64,000 nt of DNA, taken from assembly GCA_023212645.1 (NCBI GenBank), contig JALBYC010000001.1:868001-932000 (forward strand), given 5' to 3'. Positions 19,629-28,035 of the stretch are shown here, one piece after another. The stretch's first letter is position 1. Every line of letters starts with the position of its first letter. The position numbers and the translations under genes are program-made. The DNA is from Farysia itapuensis (lineage: Eukaryota > Basidiomycota > Ustilaginomycetes > Ustilaginales > Ustilaginaceae). The notes under the pieces were generated by a model. It was not told the origin of the DNA. It saw only the letters and a program-made list of their open reading frames with translations, and searched no databases.

Positions 19629-21518
19629 ATGACCACGCCAAAGTCCCGCTCTAGATCGTATCTCAAAGCGTACGGGGTTCTCTTAATATCTCTGCTCAGT
19701 TTACTCCTGCTTGCCGTCAGCTCCGGTCACCTTGTACTACCTGTGGCAGCAGCCGTCAGCAATAAGCCCCGTCCAGCCCTGTTCAAGTCGTCAGCCTCAG
19801 ACTATTCCAAAGGTGCACAGTTCCTGCAGCAAGTCTTGTCGAACCCGAAGAAGTCGTCATCTCACTCAACGGCTGACCAAGCGCCTTCCGACTCCATCTG
19901 TCGACCCACGGGTCAGATCGAAGACGCCTCATGCGACTACGAAACGGTAGAAACCATCAACTCGCAATTTTTCGACCGTCTAGACACCTTGCGCAAGACG
20001 GACTTCTTCAAGTACTACAAAGTGAACTTGTTTAAGGAATGTCCATATTGGCACGAGAACGGCTTCTGCATGAACCGGGCATGCGGCGTCGAGACGGAGG
20101 AAGAGCAAGACATTCCCGAAGAGTATAGAGTCAAGAAACTGAGTTCCGTCACAACCGCTTCGCCCGAAGATGTGGTCAAGACAGGTTCCGACTCTAGCTG
20201 CTCGTGCTCCTCCACCGAATTCTGCCATGTAGACGACCAAGACACGGAGGAAGGTGTGTACGTCGATCTGCTCAAGAATCCTGAACGTTTTACAGGCTAT
20301 GCAGGCTCCAGTGCCAATCGAGTGTGGAAATCAATCTACGAGGAGAATTGCTTCAACGGCGTCAAGTTCATTGAGCCTGCACGCTCTACTGCGTCCGGTG
20401 GCACGGGGTTCATTGACAAGAACATGCTTTTCCAGAGCAGCGGTCCAGACGGCAGTAGCAATGGTGCCAGTCCTGCCAACAGTCTTGGGCTCAGCACTTT
20501 GATGACCTCGCTTCAAGCTCCCTTGGACAGCGGCGACTCTGAGCAGTGTCTGGAGAAGCGCGTGTTCTACCGAATCATCTCAGGCCTGCACGCTTCCATC
20601 TCGATTCACATTTGCCATGACTTCTTGGACACAAAGACCGGCGAATGGGCACCCAATCTCGAATGTTTCATCTCCCGAATTGCGGAGCATCCCGAACGTT
20701 TGCAAAACGTGTACTTTGACTACGTGCTTCTGCTCCGAGCACTCTCACGACTCGGCGACTCGTCGGAAAACTTTTCTCTGCGTCATGGCGATTCGATTGA
20801 AGACAGTCTCGCTGTCTCGCAGCTGGATGACGTGATTCGCGATGCACGTGCCTGTCCCACCACCTTTGACGAAGCCAAGATGTTCTCCGGCCAGAACCGC
20901 GAATCGCTAGAACTCAAGCAAGAGTTCCGCCAGCATTTCCGCAATGTCTCTTCCATCATGGACTGCGTTGGCTGTGACAAGTGTCGACTTTGGGGCAAAT
21001 TGCAGATTAACGGCATCGGTACGGCTCTCAAACTGCTCTTCAACGGCAACGAGGAGGGTCCGGAGCACAAGCCGGTGAAGCTACAACGGTCGGAATTGGT
21101 CGCTTTGGTCAATGCAGCACACCGCATTGCCGAGAGCCTCAGAGCAGTGGAAACTTTTAGAGACATGTACCACGCCCAAAAGAATCAAATGGCCGCACCG
21201 CCCGTTGCGTCATCGACGACCAAGACTCAGCACAATGTAGAGCAGCAGGATCTGCCGAACAAGCGTGCACCTCCTAGCAGAGGTACCGAACGGTTACGAG
21301 CACACACACAGCAGCAACACAACACATCCCCTGTGCCCGCACATGGCACGAGTGCGCCTGCACACGGCTCTAAGCTGCAGCATCTCGCACACTGGCTTGT
21401 AGCCCGAATGGAGCACAGTCTAGACTCGTGTCGGCGCTCGTTCAGTCAGTGCCTCCATCTGCTGGGTTTCTTCTCCCATCCATCAGAGCCTGCGTCCTCA
21501 TCGCATTCAGAATTATAG
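19629..21518 (+). CDS. ERO1: Ero1, ER thiol oxidase
   Basis: FAD-dependent oxidase that drives disulfide formation in the ER through protein disulfide isomerase. The 629-residue protein has an N-terminal signal-anchor-like hydrophobic segment (about 17-40). Family landmarks follow: CRPTGQIEDASCDYETVETIN, a CX4C shuttle pair (CMNRAC, about residue 146), and the active-site CxxCxxC (CVGCDKC, about residue 445) followed by KCRLWGKLQ and GIGTALK. The C-terminal 100 residues are a His/Gln-rich extension absent from yeast Ero1 except for its membrane tail, and they end Ser-rich. Single exon. Its stop lies 91 bp from the convergent cardiolipin synthase stop. Confidence 0.95.
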   Translation: MTTPKSRSRSYLKAYGVLLISLLSLLLLAVSSGHLVLPVAAAVSNKPRPALFKSSASDYSKGAQFLQQVLSNPKKSSSHSTADQAPSDSICRPTGQIEDASCDYETVETINSQFFDRLDTLRKTDFFKYYKVNLFKECPYWHENGFCMNRACGVETEEEQDIPEEYRVKKLSSVTTASPEDVVKTGSDSSCSCSSTEFCHVDDQDTEEGVYVDLLKNPERFTGYAGSSANRVWKSIYEENCFNGVKFIEPARSTASGGTGFIDKNMLFQSSGPDGSSNGASPANSLGLSTLMTSLQAPLDSGDSEQCLEKRVFYRIISGLHASISIHICHDFLDTKTGEWAPNLECFISRIAEHPERLQNVYFDYVLLLRALSRLGDSSENFSLRHGDSIEDSLAVSQLDDVIRDARACPTTFDEAKMFSGQNRESLELKQEFRQHFRNVSSIMDCVGCDKCRLWGKLQINGIGTALKLLFNGNEEGPEHKPVKLQRSELVALVNAAHRIAESLRAVETFRDMYHAQKNQMAAPPVASSTTKTQHNVEQQDLPNKRAPPSRGTERLRAHTQQQHNTSPVPAHGTSAPAHGSKLQHLAHWLVARMEHSLDSCRRSFSQCLHLLGFFSHPSEPASSSHSEL

Positions 21519-21609
21519 ATCCCGCAACCCGCATAGACTTTCCCTTGAACTCATACCATGTATTTCTAGCCACATCGCTTCCCATTCATATGCATTTGAT
21601 TTTGAACCG

Positions 21610-22755
21610 TCACGAAGACTGTGGTGGTGGCGGTGGAGGAGGCGTTTTACGGTCAGAGGGGGGAGTGGAAGGTGGCTTGGCGACGCCCGACGTTGCTGTC
21701 CGTCGAAGTTGGGCGACCTTTTGGGTAAGTAGGCCTCCAGACTTGAGCGTCTTTGTTGCTCCAGCGCCGCCCAAATAGCCCAGCCCGGAATAGATGGTGG
21801 TGAATCCAGTGATCCACATGAGAGCCGTGACCGCCTTATCGATCCAGTCTTTGGTCTGTGGCGAGACATGCGCGGTGATGCCGACTTTCGTGTTGATGGA
21901 CTCTGACGATGCGGGTTTCAGCACTGGGGTATCAGACTTGGCCTGTGACGGGAACAGCTTTGGCGAAGGAGAAGTGGGGAACAAAATCGGATACAGCGTC
22001 AATAATCCGACGAGGAGGAGCTGGAGGAAAGTGTTGTATTTGCTGATGGTCGTCGGTGTAACGGTCGCTGATGGGAGGCTTGGGTTGAAGTAACGCTTGA
22101 ACGTCTTTGGCTCTGACAAGGTTCTGTACCGGATAACGAACGCTGATATCACTAACGCTACATCTCTGCCGAGAATCACGATGGCTAGTATCCAAGGCAG
22201 CATCCCGGACACGGCGAGCGAGACGACCATAGTCGTGACCAAAGCCTTGTCAGCAGCCGGATCGGCGATACTGCCAAATACAGTAAACTTGCCGGAGCGA
22301 CGTGCAATCCAGCCATCGAGAAGATCCGTCACAGCTGCAATGAACAGCAACGATACTGCTGGGATGAATTGCGCCGTGCACACCAGATAGCCGATGTACG
22401 GCGTCAATGCGAGACGCAAGATTGTGAGGAGATTCGGTACTGTCAAGATGTCCTCCGACAACTGCTGCTGTGGCGTAGGTGATGGAGATGGAGAAGGAGA
22501 TGGTGTTTCACCCTGCGAAGTTGCTAGCCTTCGTAGTTGAGCGCCATTGAAAGCAGAGGGTATTGTTGGCGTTAGGCCTGGACGGAGCTGGGAGATGACT
22601 GACGCCGTACTTGCTTTGCTTAATCTTGCAAACGACGGTGAAGTTGAAAGCTGGCGTCGATACACGGCGCTTTCGAAGAGACCACAGTAAGCGTAACTGA
22701 GAGGTCGAGGCGCACGCAAGCAGCTGCGCAAACCTGTCGTCCAACTCAGCGACAT
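21610..22755 (-). CDS. CRD1: Mitochondrial cardiolipin synthase (CDP-alcohol phosphatidyltransferase)
   Basis: Joins CDP-diacylglycerol and phosphatidylglycerol to make cardiolipin in the inner mitochondrial membrane. The 381-residue protein begins with an Arg/Ser-rich, acid-poor presequence (MSLSWTTGLRSCLRAPRPLS). The CDP-alcohol phosphotransferase signature D-x2-D-G-x2-A-R-x8-G-x3-D-x3-D is complete at about residues 140-165 (DLLDGWIARR through GSIADPAADK). Several hydrophobic helices surround it, and NLLTILRLALTPYIGYLV precedes it as in cardiolipin synthases. A Pro-rich tail with a run of nine Pro-type residues ends the protein. The frame is open upstream of 22755, but the first ATG with a targeting sequence is there. 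Divergent from BET4. Confidence 0.88.
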   Translation of the reverse strand: MSLSWTTGLRSCLRAPRPLSYAYCGLFESAVYRRQLSTSPSFARLSKASTASVISQLRPGLTPTIPSAFNGAQLRRLATSQGETPSPSPSPSPTPQQQLSEDILTVPNLLTILRLALTPYIGYLVCTAQFIPAVSLLFIAAVTDLLDGWIARRSGKFTVFGSIADPAADKALVTTMVVSLAVSGMLPWILAIVILGRDVALVISAFVIRYRTLSEPKTFKRYFNPSLPSATVTPTTISKYNTFLQLLLVGLLTLYPILFPTSPSPKLFPSQAKSDTPVLKPASSESINTKVGITAHVSPQTKDWIDKAVTALMWITGFTTIYSGLGYLGGAGATKTLKSGGLLTQKVAQLRRTATSGVAKPPSTPPSDRKTPPPPPPPQSS

Positions 22756-22856
22756 CCTTGAGAGGAAGAAGAGGTAAGAGAGGCTGTATTTAGCACAACA
22801 CGTCAAAACCCCAACAACGTCCCACTCCACTTGCTTTGCGTCCTTTTCATTGCATC
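22756..22856. promoter_or_regulatory. Compact divergent CRD1/BET4 promoter
   Basis: Only 101 bp separate the two ATGs, so both core promoters and both 5' leaders must overlap or begin inside the neighbouring gene. No TATA box is clear. Confidence 0.5.
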
Positions 22857-24041
22857 ATGCACGGCGTCAAGAGGCAGCCCAAGACAGCCACTTCCGGCGA
22901 AGCTCGTGCTGCACGCAAGGCCAAAGAAGCTGCAAGACTCTCGGCCTACCTCGAAGTCGAATCGCGCTTCTTCGCGCTCAAGACGGCCCAGCAAAAGGAT
23001 CAAGAAGCACTGGAGCTCACCACGAATCTGCTCACCCTCAATCCTGAACTCTACACTGTGTGGAACTATCGCCGTGAAGTGCTGTTGCATCTCTTCAGTA
23101 GAGAAGCGAGACCCGAAGACAGTGACAAGACCCCGGATGTGTTTGCCTCTCTTCGTACGTCAGATGGGAACACAGAAACAGCCAGCGCAGATCAGCGCAA
23201 TGCTGAGCTGCTCGAGATAGACCTCGAGCTAACGGAACACGCACTACGCGCACATCCGAAGGTATACTGGATCTGGAATCATCGCATGTGGTGTCTCACT
23301 CAGTATCCTACGTTGCCGCAACGCCAAGCAGACTGGGTGTGGGAACGCGAACTCAAGCTGGTCGAGAAGATGCTTGACCTCGACCCGCGCAATTTCCACG
23401 GCTGGGATTGTCGACGAGCAATTGTCTCGCAACTAGCACTCGTACATACTTCCGTCACGTCACCGACATCGAGCGAGTCCTTTCCCTCTGTGCTTTCAAG
23501 TACTTCTCTGAACGCTGAATCACGCTCTAAGCTGATCCAGTTAGCTGAAAGGGAGTTGGCGTATTCACTGCGCAAGATCGAGTCCAATTTCTCCAACTTT
23601 TCCGCTTGGCATCAACGCACCAAGCTTCTGCCACACCTGTGGAACGCGAAGGCCTATGAAGATACGGAAAGGGCAAAGCAGATTCACAGCGAGCTCCAGC
23701 TCGTACAGAATGCGATGTACACGGACCCAAGTGACCAGAGCGTGTGGATCTACCATGCCTGGCTCATCTCACTCCTTCCTCTAAACGAGCACCGCACTCA
23801 GGTGCTCACCACTGAAATTGCCCAGATCGAGGAGCTGTTCGAGCTAGAACCGGACAGTAAGTGGTGCGCCCACACTTTGGCCAACTACAAGACGTTACTG
23901 CTTCATGACCAGTACGCACCAACCGAAAACTCAGCAGATCTTCAAACTCACATAAAGGCGTTGCTCGAGAAGCTCATCCAATTGGACCCAGATCGAAGTG
24001 CTCGATACGAGGACCTGCTGAAGGGCACAGCACACTTTTAA
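22857..24041 (+). CDS. BET4: Rab geranylgeranyltransferase alpha subunit
   Basis: Alpha subunit of the type II prenyltransferase that lipidates Rab GTPases. The 394-residue protein starts MHGVKRQ, the usual MHGRKR-like family N-terminus, which fixes the ATG at 22857. Five prenyltransferase alpha repeats are visible by their W-x2-R/H cores: VWNYRREVL, IWNHRMWCL, GWDCRRAIV, AWHQRTKLL and VWIYHAWLI. It would pair with a beta subunit and Rab escort protein encoded elsewhere. No leucine-rich extension as in animals; length fits fungal members. Single exon. Confidence 0.95.
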   Translation: MHGVKRQPKTATSGEARAARKAKEAARLSAYLEVESRFFALKTAQQKDQEALELTTNLLTLNPELYTVWNYRREVLLHLFSREARPEDSDKTPDVFASLRTSDGNTETASADQRNAELLEIDLELTEHALRAHPKVYWIWNHRMWCLTQYPTLPQRQADWVWERELKLVEKMLDLDPRNFHGWDCRRAIVSQLALVHTSVTSPTSSESFPSVLSSTSLNAESRSKLIQLAERELAYSLRKIESNFSNFSAWHQRTKLLPHLWNAKAYEDTERAKQIHSELQLVQNAMYTDPSDQSVWIYHAWLISLLPLNEHRTQVLTTEIAQIEELFELEPDSKWCAHTLANYKTLLLHDQYAPTENSADLQTHIKALLEKLIQLDPDRSARYEDLLKGTAHF

Positions 24042-24106
24042 AGTTACCTGCAGATAGATGAATTATATTGAAAATGAAGATGCTAGTAAGATGAGGCTAT
24101 AGTAGA

Positions 24107-25111
24107 TTACTCGAACAGGCTGACGAAGACGCTCTTTCCGCCAAGAGGTCCAGTAGCTTCGCACTGTGCTTTGCAGTCAACGAGGTACTTGGCGTTGCAC
24201 TCAGCGGTGTTCTCGGTCGAGTGGCATTGTCCACAGGTCAAGCCATCTCTGCAGAAGGGCTTCTTGCCGATGCTGCCGACCTTCTTGCCGTCTTTGGAGC
24301 AGGTCACCTTCATGTCTGGGCAAATGTCGTCGTCATCCCCTTCGAGCAACTCAGTGACCTTGGCTGCCGCTTTCTGGTAAGTCTGTTCGGCCTTGTGCGA
24401 GAGGTGCTGGAGGGTCTTTCCTCCAAGTGGGCCGGTAGCTTGGCATTGGGCTTTGCAGTCGATAGGGTTTCGTACGTTGCATTCGGCATCGGCCTCGGTC
24501 TGGTGGCAGAGTTCGCACTTGACACCTTGGCGACAGAAGCTCTTCTTGCCAATAACGCCAACTTCGTCTCCGTCTTTGTTGAGGCAGCGCACTTTGAGGT
24601 CGGGGCAAATATCGCCCTCGTCGCCAGCCATCAGATCCATCCATTTGGAATGAATGGCGCTGTAGCCATCGTTGGCCATGGCCGAGACTTCGTGGAACTT
24701 GGAGTTCAGCTTGTCTTGGTAGAACTGGGCTGACTTCGACTTGCCACCGAGGGGACCTTCAGCATCACACTGAGTCTTGCAGTCGATGAGGTACTTTGCG
24801 TTGCACTGAGCTTTGTTCTTGGTTGGGTTCTTCTGTTCGCACGTCACGCCGTTGCGAGTGAAAGTTTGCTTGCCGATATTGCCCACGACCTTGCCATCTC
24901 GGACACATCGCACCTTGAGGTCAGGGCAGATGTCGTCGTCATCCTTAGCGGCGAACCAGTTGGGGAAGGTCAAGATCTTTGGCTCCTGTGCCAAAAAAGG
25001 GATCTGGATGGGAACTGTGATTTGTTCGTCTTCGTTGAACACGAGTGGCGACGCGGACGACAGGCCAACCAAGGCCGCGGCCACGAGAGCAAGGGATGCG
25101 CTGAACTTCAT
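24107..25111 (-). CDS. Secreted protein of three Cys-rich repeats (unknown function)
   Basis: A 334-residue secreted protein with signal peptide (about 1-20). I do not recognise the family. Three homologous modules of about 68 residues lie at about 57-124, 164-232 and 259-326. Each opens with an acidic run and ICPD-(L/M)-KV-x-C, contains G-x-IGK, a cluster C-x4-C-x2-CH and a DCK-x-QC pair, and closes with GPLGGK. Modules 2 and 3 have eight cysteines; module 1 has six. Linkers of 40 and 27 residues look helical. No transmembrane segment or GPI signal is seen. The gene has a TATA box and lies beside a secreted GH30 glycosidase on the same strand. A role at the cell surface or in the host apoplast is only a guess. 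Confidence 0.8.
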   Translation of the reverse strand: MKFSASLALVAAALVGLSSASPLVFNEDEQITVPIQIPFLAQEPKILTFPNWFAAKDDDDICPDLKVRCVRDGKVVGNIGKQTFTRNGVTCEQKNPTKNKAQCNAKYLIDCKTQCDAEGPLGGKSKSAQFYQDKLNSKFHEVSAMANDGYSAIHSKWMDLMAGDEGDICPDLKVRCLNKDGDEVGVIGKKSFCRQGVKCELCHQTEADAECNVRNPIDCKAQCQATGPLGGKTLQHLSHKAEQTYQKAAAKVTELLEGDDDDICPDMKVTCSKDGKKVGSIGKKPFCRDGLTCGQCHSTENTAECNAKYLVDCKAQCEATGPLGGKSVFVSLFE

Positions 25112-25430
25112 TGTAGGTGTGTATGTAGGGGAAAGACGTGTAAAGTATGGTAGCGTAGATCCAGGGTCTGCAGAGGCTATATATGATCAGCAGCATCAGC
25201 AGCACCACTTTCAACCAGCACATGCCGCCACTTTCCCAAAAAAAATTCGGCAGCGTCATTCCCCGCACTCAGCCAAGCCGGATTCTTTTTGACGTCACAC
25301 TGTCACAGGGACGCTGCATGAAAAGCTGAAAACGCAGTTTGCGCGAAAGTCTAATTTTAGCGCAAGTGACTGGCTCCGGCCGATTCGGACATTTGCGGTC
25401 CACAGAATTTGTACTTATGCTTGTTGCTGA
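25112..25430. other. Spacer between secreted-protein genes
   Basis: 319 bp holding the promoter of the Cys-rich protein gene (TATA box noted separately) and the 3' flank of the GH30 gene. No other gene seen. Confidence 0.45.
25177..25185 (-). promoter_or_regulatory. TATA box of the Cys-rich protein gene
   Basis: CATATATAG on the minus strand, about 65-75 bp upstream of the ATG at 25111, a typical core promoter position. Confidence 0.55.
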
Positions 25431-27266
25431 TCAGTCTGTGTCACTGATGGCAGTTGTAGGTGCCTCCCAAGAAATCGTGTAGAGCCCGGGAGGTGTAACA
25501 ACCTTGGCAACCATACCCCTAAAAGAAATGGCGGCTGTCGCGTCTTCGAATATACCGGTCTCGTAATGGTCGTTCTGATTCAGGATGATCATGGAGAAAC
25601 GCGTGATTCCAGGCCTGACGTTGTCTTGGCGGAAGGCTTGTGCCAGCAGACGGCCCCCGAATTCTGTTGTCTCGTCCGTACTAGTAATACCGATACGTCG
25701 CGAATAGCTCGTTGAACTGCCCTGTGGTCGTACGGCAGCAGACAAATGTGCCAGAACTAGATAGTCCGATGATCTCTTGAACAGACTGGAGACATAGGTC
25801 GATGTAGAACCAGTCATCTTGACGTCCTTGACATCCTGTGGCATGATAGCCTCAGTCGAAGTGTCTAATGTTTGCGCTGCAGGAGGAGCCTGTTCAACAT
25901 CGCTTTGTCTTCTGCGTTTTCGTTGACTGTCGTTTGCCTTTGCAACCGTAGTGTCAGCATTGGCTTCGGCTTCGGTTCGGACGTGCGTAGTGTCGCTTGT
26001 TGTAATGCTTTGCACAGTGCTATCATCCGTAGACTCCGGCAGCATCAGAATGGCTGCATTGCAGTTGGAGCAGATCCCTTCCAGATGCGGCTTTGTAAAT
26101 CCATCCTGATCTTTCAGCAGCGCCAAGTTCCATAGTATGACAGACTGGCTTTCATAACGAATAGAGCCGATGAGTAGCTTGTTTGCCGTGTTCTTCATGT
26201 TCTTGTACGGCTCGCTAAAGTACTGCGTGATCTGAGTGAACTCGGTGAAGAAGGTCGGCTTGTCTGGATATGCTTTACTAACTTTGCCTTGACCGGACGG
26301 ATCACCTGCATAGCCATGCCAAGCTACACCATACCATGGCGCTGGATCGTTGTTGAGAACATCCAGCGTCCACTGGACTTGAGCATCGTCCCAGTTAAAG
26401 TCATTGGCAATTAATTTGATGGAGTGAAGTCCAGCCTCATCTAGACCCTTTCGCACAATTTGGGCAATCTGGCTAGACTGCAGCGCTGTCATTCTCATCG
26501 TCGGATAGCTAAGCCTAGGGATTCTGGGCTCGTTGAGTAGCGAAAGCGCAAAAATGTCAATGTTCTTCTGCTTCTTGATTTCCACCATCGCTCGGATGAG
26601 GTATCTAGCCATGGCTTGTTCATAGCCAGCTTTGAGGTGTCCTCCAAACAGAGGTTGCGACTCGTCGCCACCTTCCTTCATCCAGCCTGGTGCGGACCAG
26701 GGTGCTGTGAAAATCTTGAGTGTGGGGTTAATAGCAAGTATATCTTTCAGCGTGGTCCACAGCTTTGGAGCCTTGTTGATGGTAAACAGCTCCATATCGG
26801 GATCCTCGGAACCATCGGCAGTGTCGTCATACGTGTACGGAGAAACGCCGAAATCGCAAGCTCCCAAAGGCACGCGAACAGCCGTGAGGCCAATCCCACC
26901 CCTTTGTAGCCAGCTCGCATCTTGCGAGAACAGCAAATGTAGCAGATCGTTGTACTCTTTGGGATGTTTCTTCTTAAAGTCTTGCAGCACGATAGAGACT
27001 GAATCGGTGATTCCACCACCGAAACTGTCAACGACCTGGTGAATTTGATTTTCAAAGACGTTGAGGCCAATCTGAAGCGCCGCTGTCTTTGTCGAATTGG
27101 ACGATGCGGTCATAGCCAGCCCCTCCGAAAAGTAGATCTGTGGGTTGCTGAACTCTTGGACTTGGCTGGAGTTCCAGGTAGAGCTGTACATCTGATCGAT
27201 GACGAGTCGCGCGGATGTCAGGGAAGCGCCCAAGGCAGCGAACACCAGTACAACTCCAAACCTCAT
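25431..27266 (-). CDS. Secreted GH30-family glycosidase
   Basis: Retaining beta-glycosidase of family GH30 (glucosylceramidase / endo-beta-1,6-glucanase group); the substrate cannot be settled from sequence. The 611-residue protein starts at 27266 with a signal peptide (MRFGVVLVFAALGASLTSA). Family marks: VVDSFGGGITDS near residue 80, APWSAPGWMK near 190, acid/base Glu about 246 in LLNEP, and nucleophile Glu about 342 in FFTEFTQ. A low-complexity insertion of about 75 residues (roughly 425-500) rich in Asp, Thr and Ala, with a basic QRKRRRQ cluster, interrupts the C-terminal beta domain. Proximal TATA box at 27351. The frame runs on upstream but contains no sensible start with a signal peptide. 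Confidence 0.88.
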   Translation of the reverse strand: MRFGVVLVFAALGASLTSARLVIDQMYSSTWNSSQVQEFSNPQIYFSEGLAMTASSNSTKTAALQIGLNVFENQIHQVVDSFGGGITDSVSIVLQDFKKKHPKEYNDLLHLLFSQDASWLQRGGIGLTAVRVPLGACDFGVSPYTYDDTADGSEDPDMELFTINKAPKLWTTLKDILAINPTLKIFTAPWSAPGWMKEGGDESQPLFGGHLKAGYEQAMARYLIRAMVEIKKQKNIDIFALSLLNEPRIPRLSYPTMRMTALQSSQIAQIVRKGLDEAGLHSIKLIANDFNWDDAQVQWTLDVLNNDPAPWYGVAWHGYAGDPSGQGKVSKAYPDKPTFFTEFTQITQYFSEPYKNMKNTANKLLIGSIRYESQSVILWNLALLKDQDGFTKPHLEGICSNCNAAILMLPESTDDSTVQSITTSDTTHVRTEAEANADTTVAKANDSQRKRRRQSDVEQAPPAAQTLDTSTEAIMPQDVKDVKMTGSTSTYVSSLFKRSSDYLVLAHLSAAVRPQGSSTSYSRRIGITSTDETTEFGGRLLAQAFRQDNVRPGITRFSMIILNQNDHYETGIFEDATAAISFRGMVAKVVTPPGLYTISWEAPTTAISDTD

Positions 27267-28035
27267 GTTGCCGCGTAGAGTGGACAGATGTGACAGAGGA
27301 CGCGGAACGAATCGAAGGAGGCTTGACTGAGAGTATTGCACCCCTGTTCCTTTATACCGGTCAGACTCATAACACGCTCTCGGACCGCACGCTAGAGTGG
27401 GCATGAAAAAAACGCCCAAGATACCACTAGTGGGGCGCATTCTTTCATCAGCTGCCGTCTAGCCTTAGGTGTGAAGAAAAGCACGTTCCCAAGCTTGTCT
27501 GGGCTCAAAAGCGACGCCCTCGCTGCCGGCCGAAGCATACCAATACATGAGCAAGTTTAGACACTGGCTTCGCAATTGGCGCCACTCGTTGTCACATAGT
27601 TGAGTCGCTTTAATGTTTACCGGTGGGTCAGCGTGGGTCACAAGCTCGACTTTCCTGGATAGGGGTTCCAGGACGCGAATTGGGGGAAAACTTCAGAGCA
27701 ACAGCATCAGCGATCCTGGCGCCTCGACATGAGCTAAAACATTTTCCGGGTCCCCTTCAACGTGACCCACATGCAGACGGAGCAATTTATTCCATTGCAC
27801 GGAACATGAGGTCATGTTGCCAAGCTGCAGCCTTCATCGCATGCGTGAGCCAAGCAGCGAATGACAAGTGAGGAGACCAAATTACACGCAGAGAGACAAA
27901 GTTTGACAGATGCGATACCGCATCAGAAGGTTACGGGTCCGGAAGGATGACCCGTCCAAGAAGCGCGTAGATTGCAGGTAAACTAAGTGGCCACGACAGG
28001 TGCGAGGGTTGCGAAGCAAGGCAAGGAGCGTGGAC
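27267..28035. other. Intergenic, GH30 promoter plus unassigned sequence
   Basis: 769 bp. The left end is the GH30 promoter. The remainder shows no gene, repeat or RNA that I can support. Confidence 0.4.
27351..27356 (-). promoter_or_regulatory. TATA box of the GH30 gene
   Basis: TATAAA on the minus strand within CCGGTATAAAGG, 85-90 bp upstream of the ATG at 27266. Confidence 0.6.
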
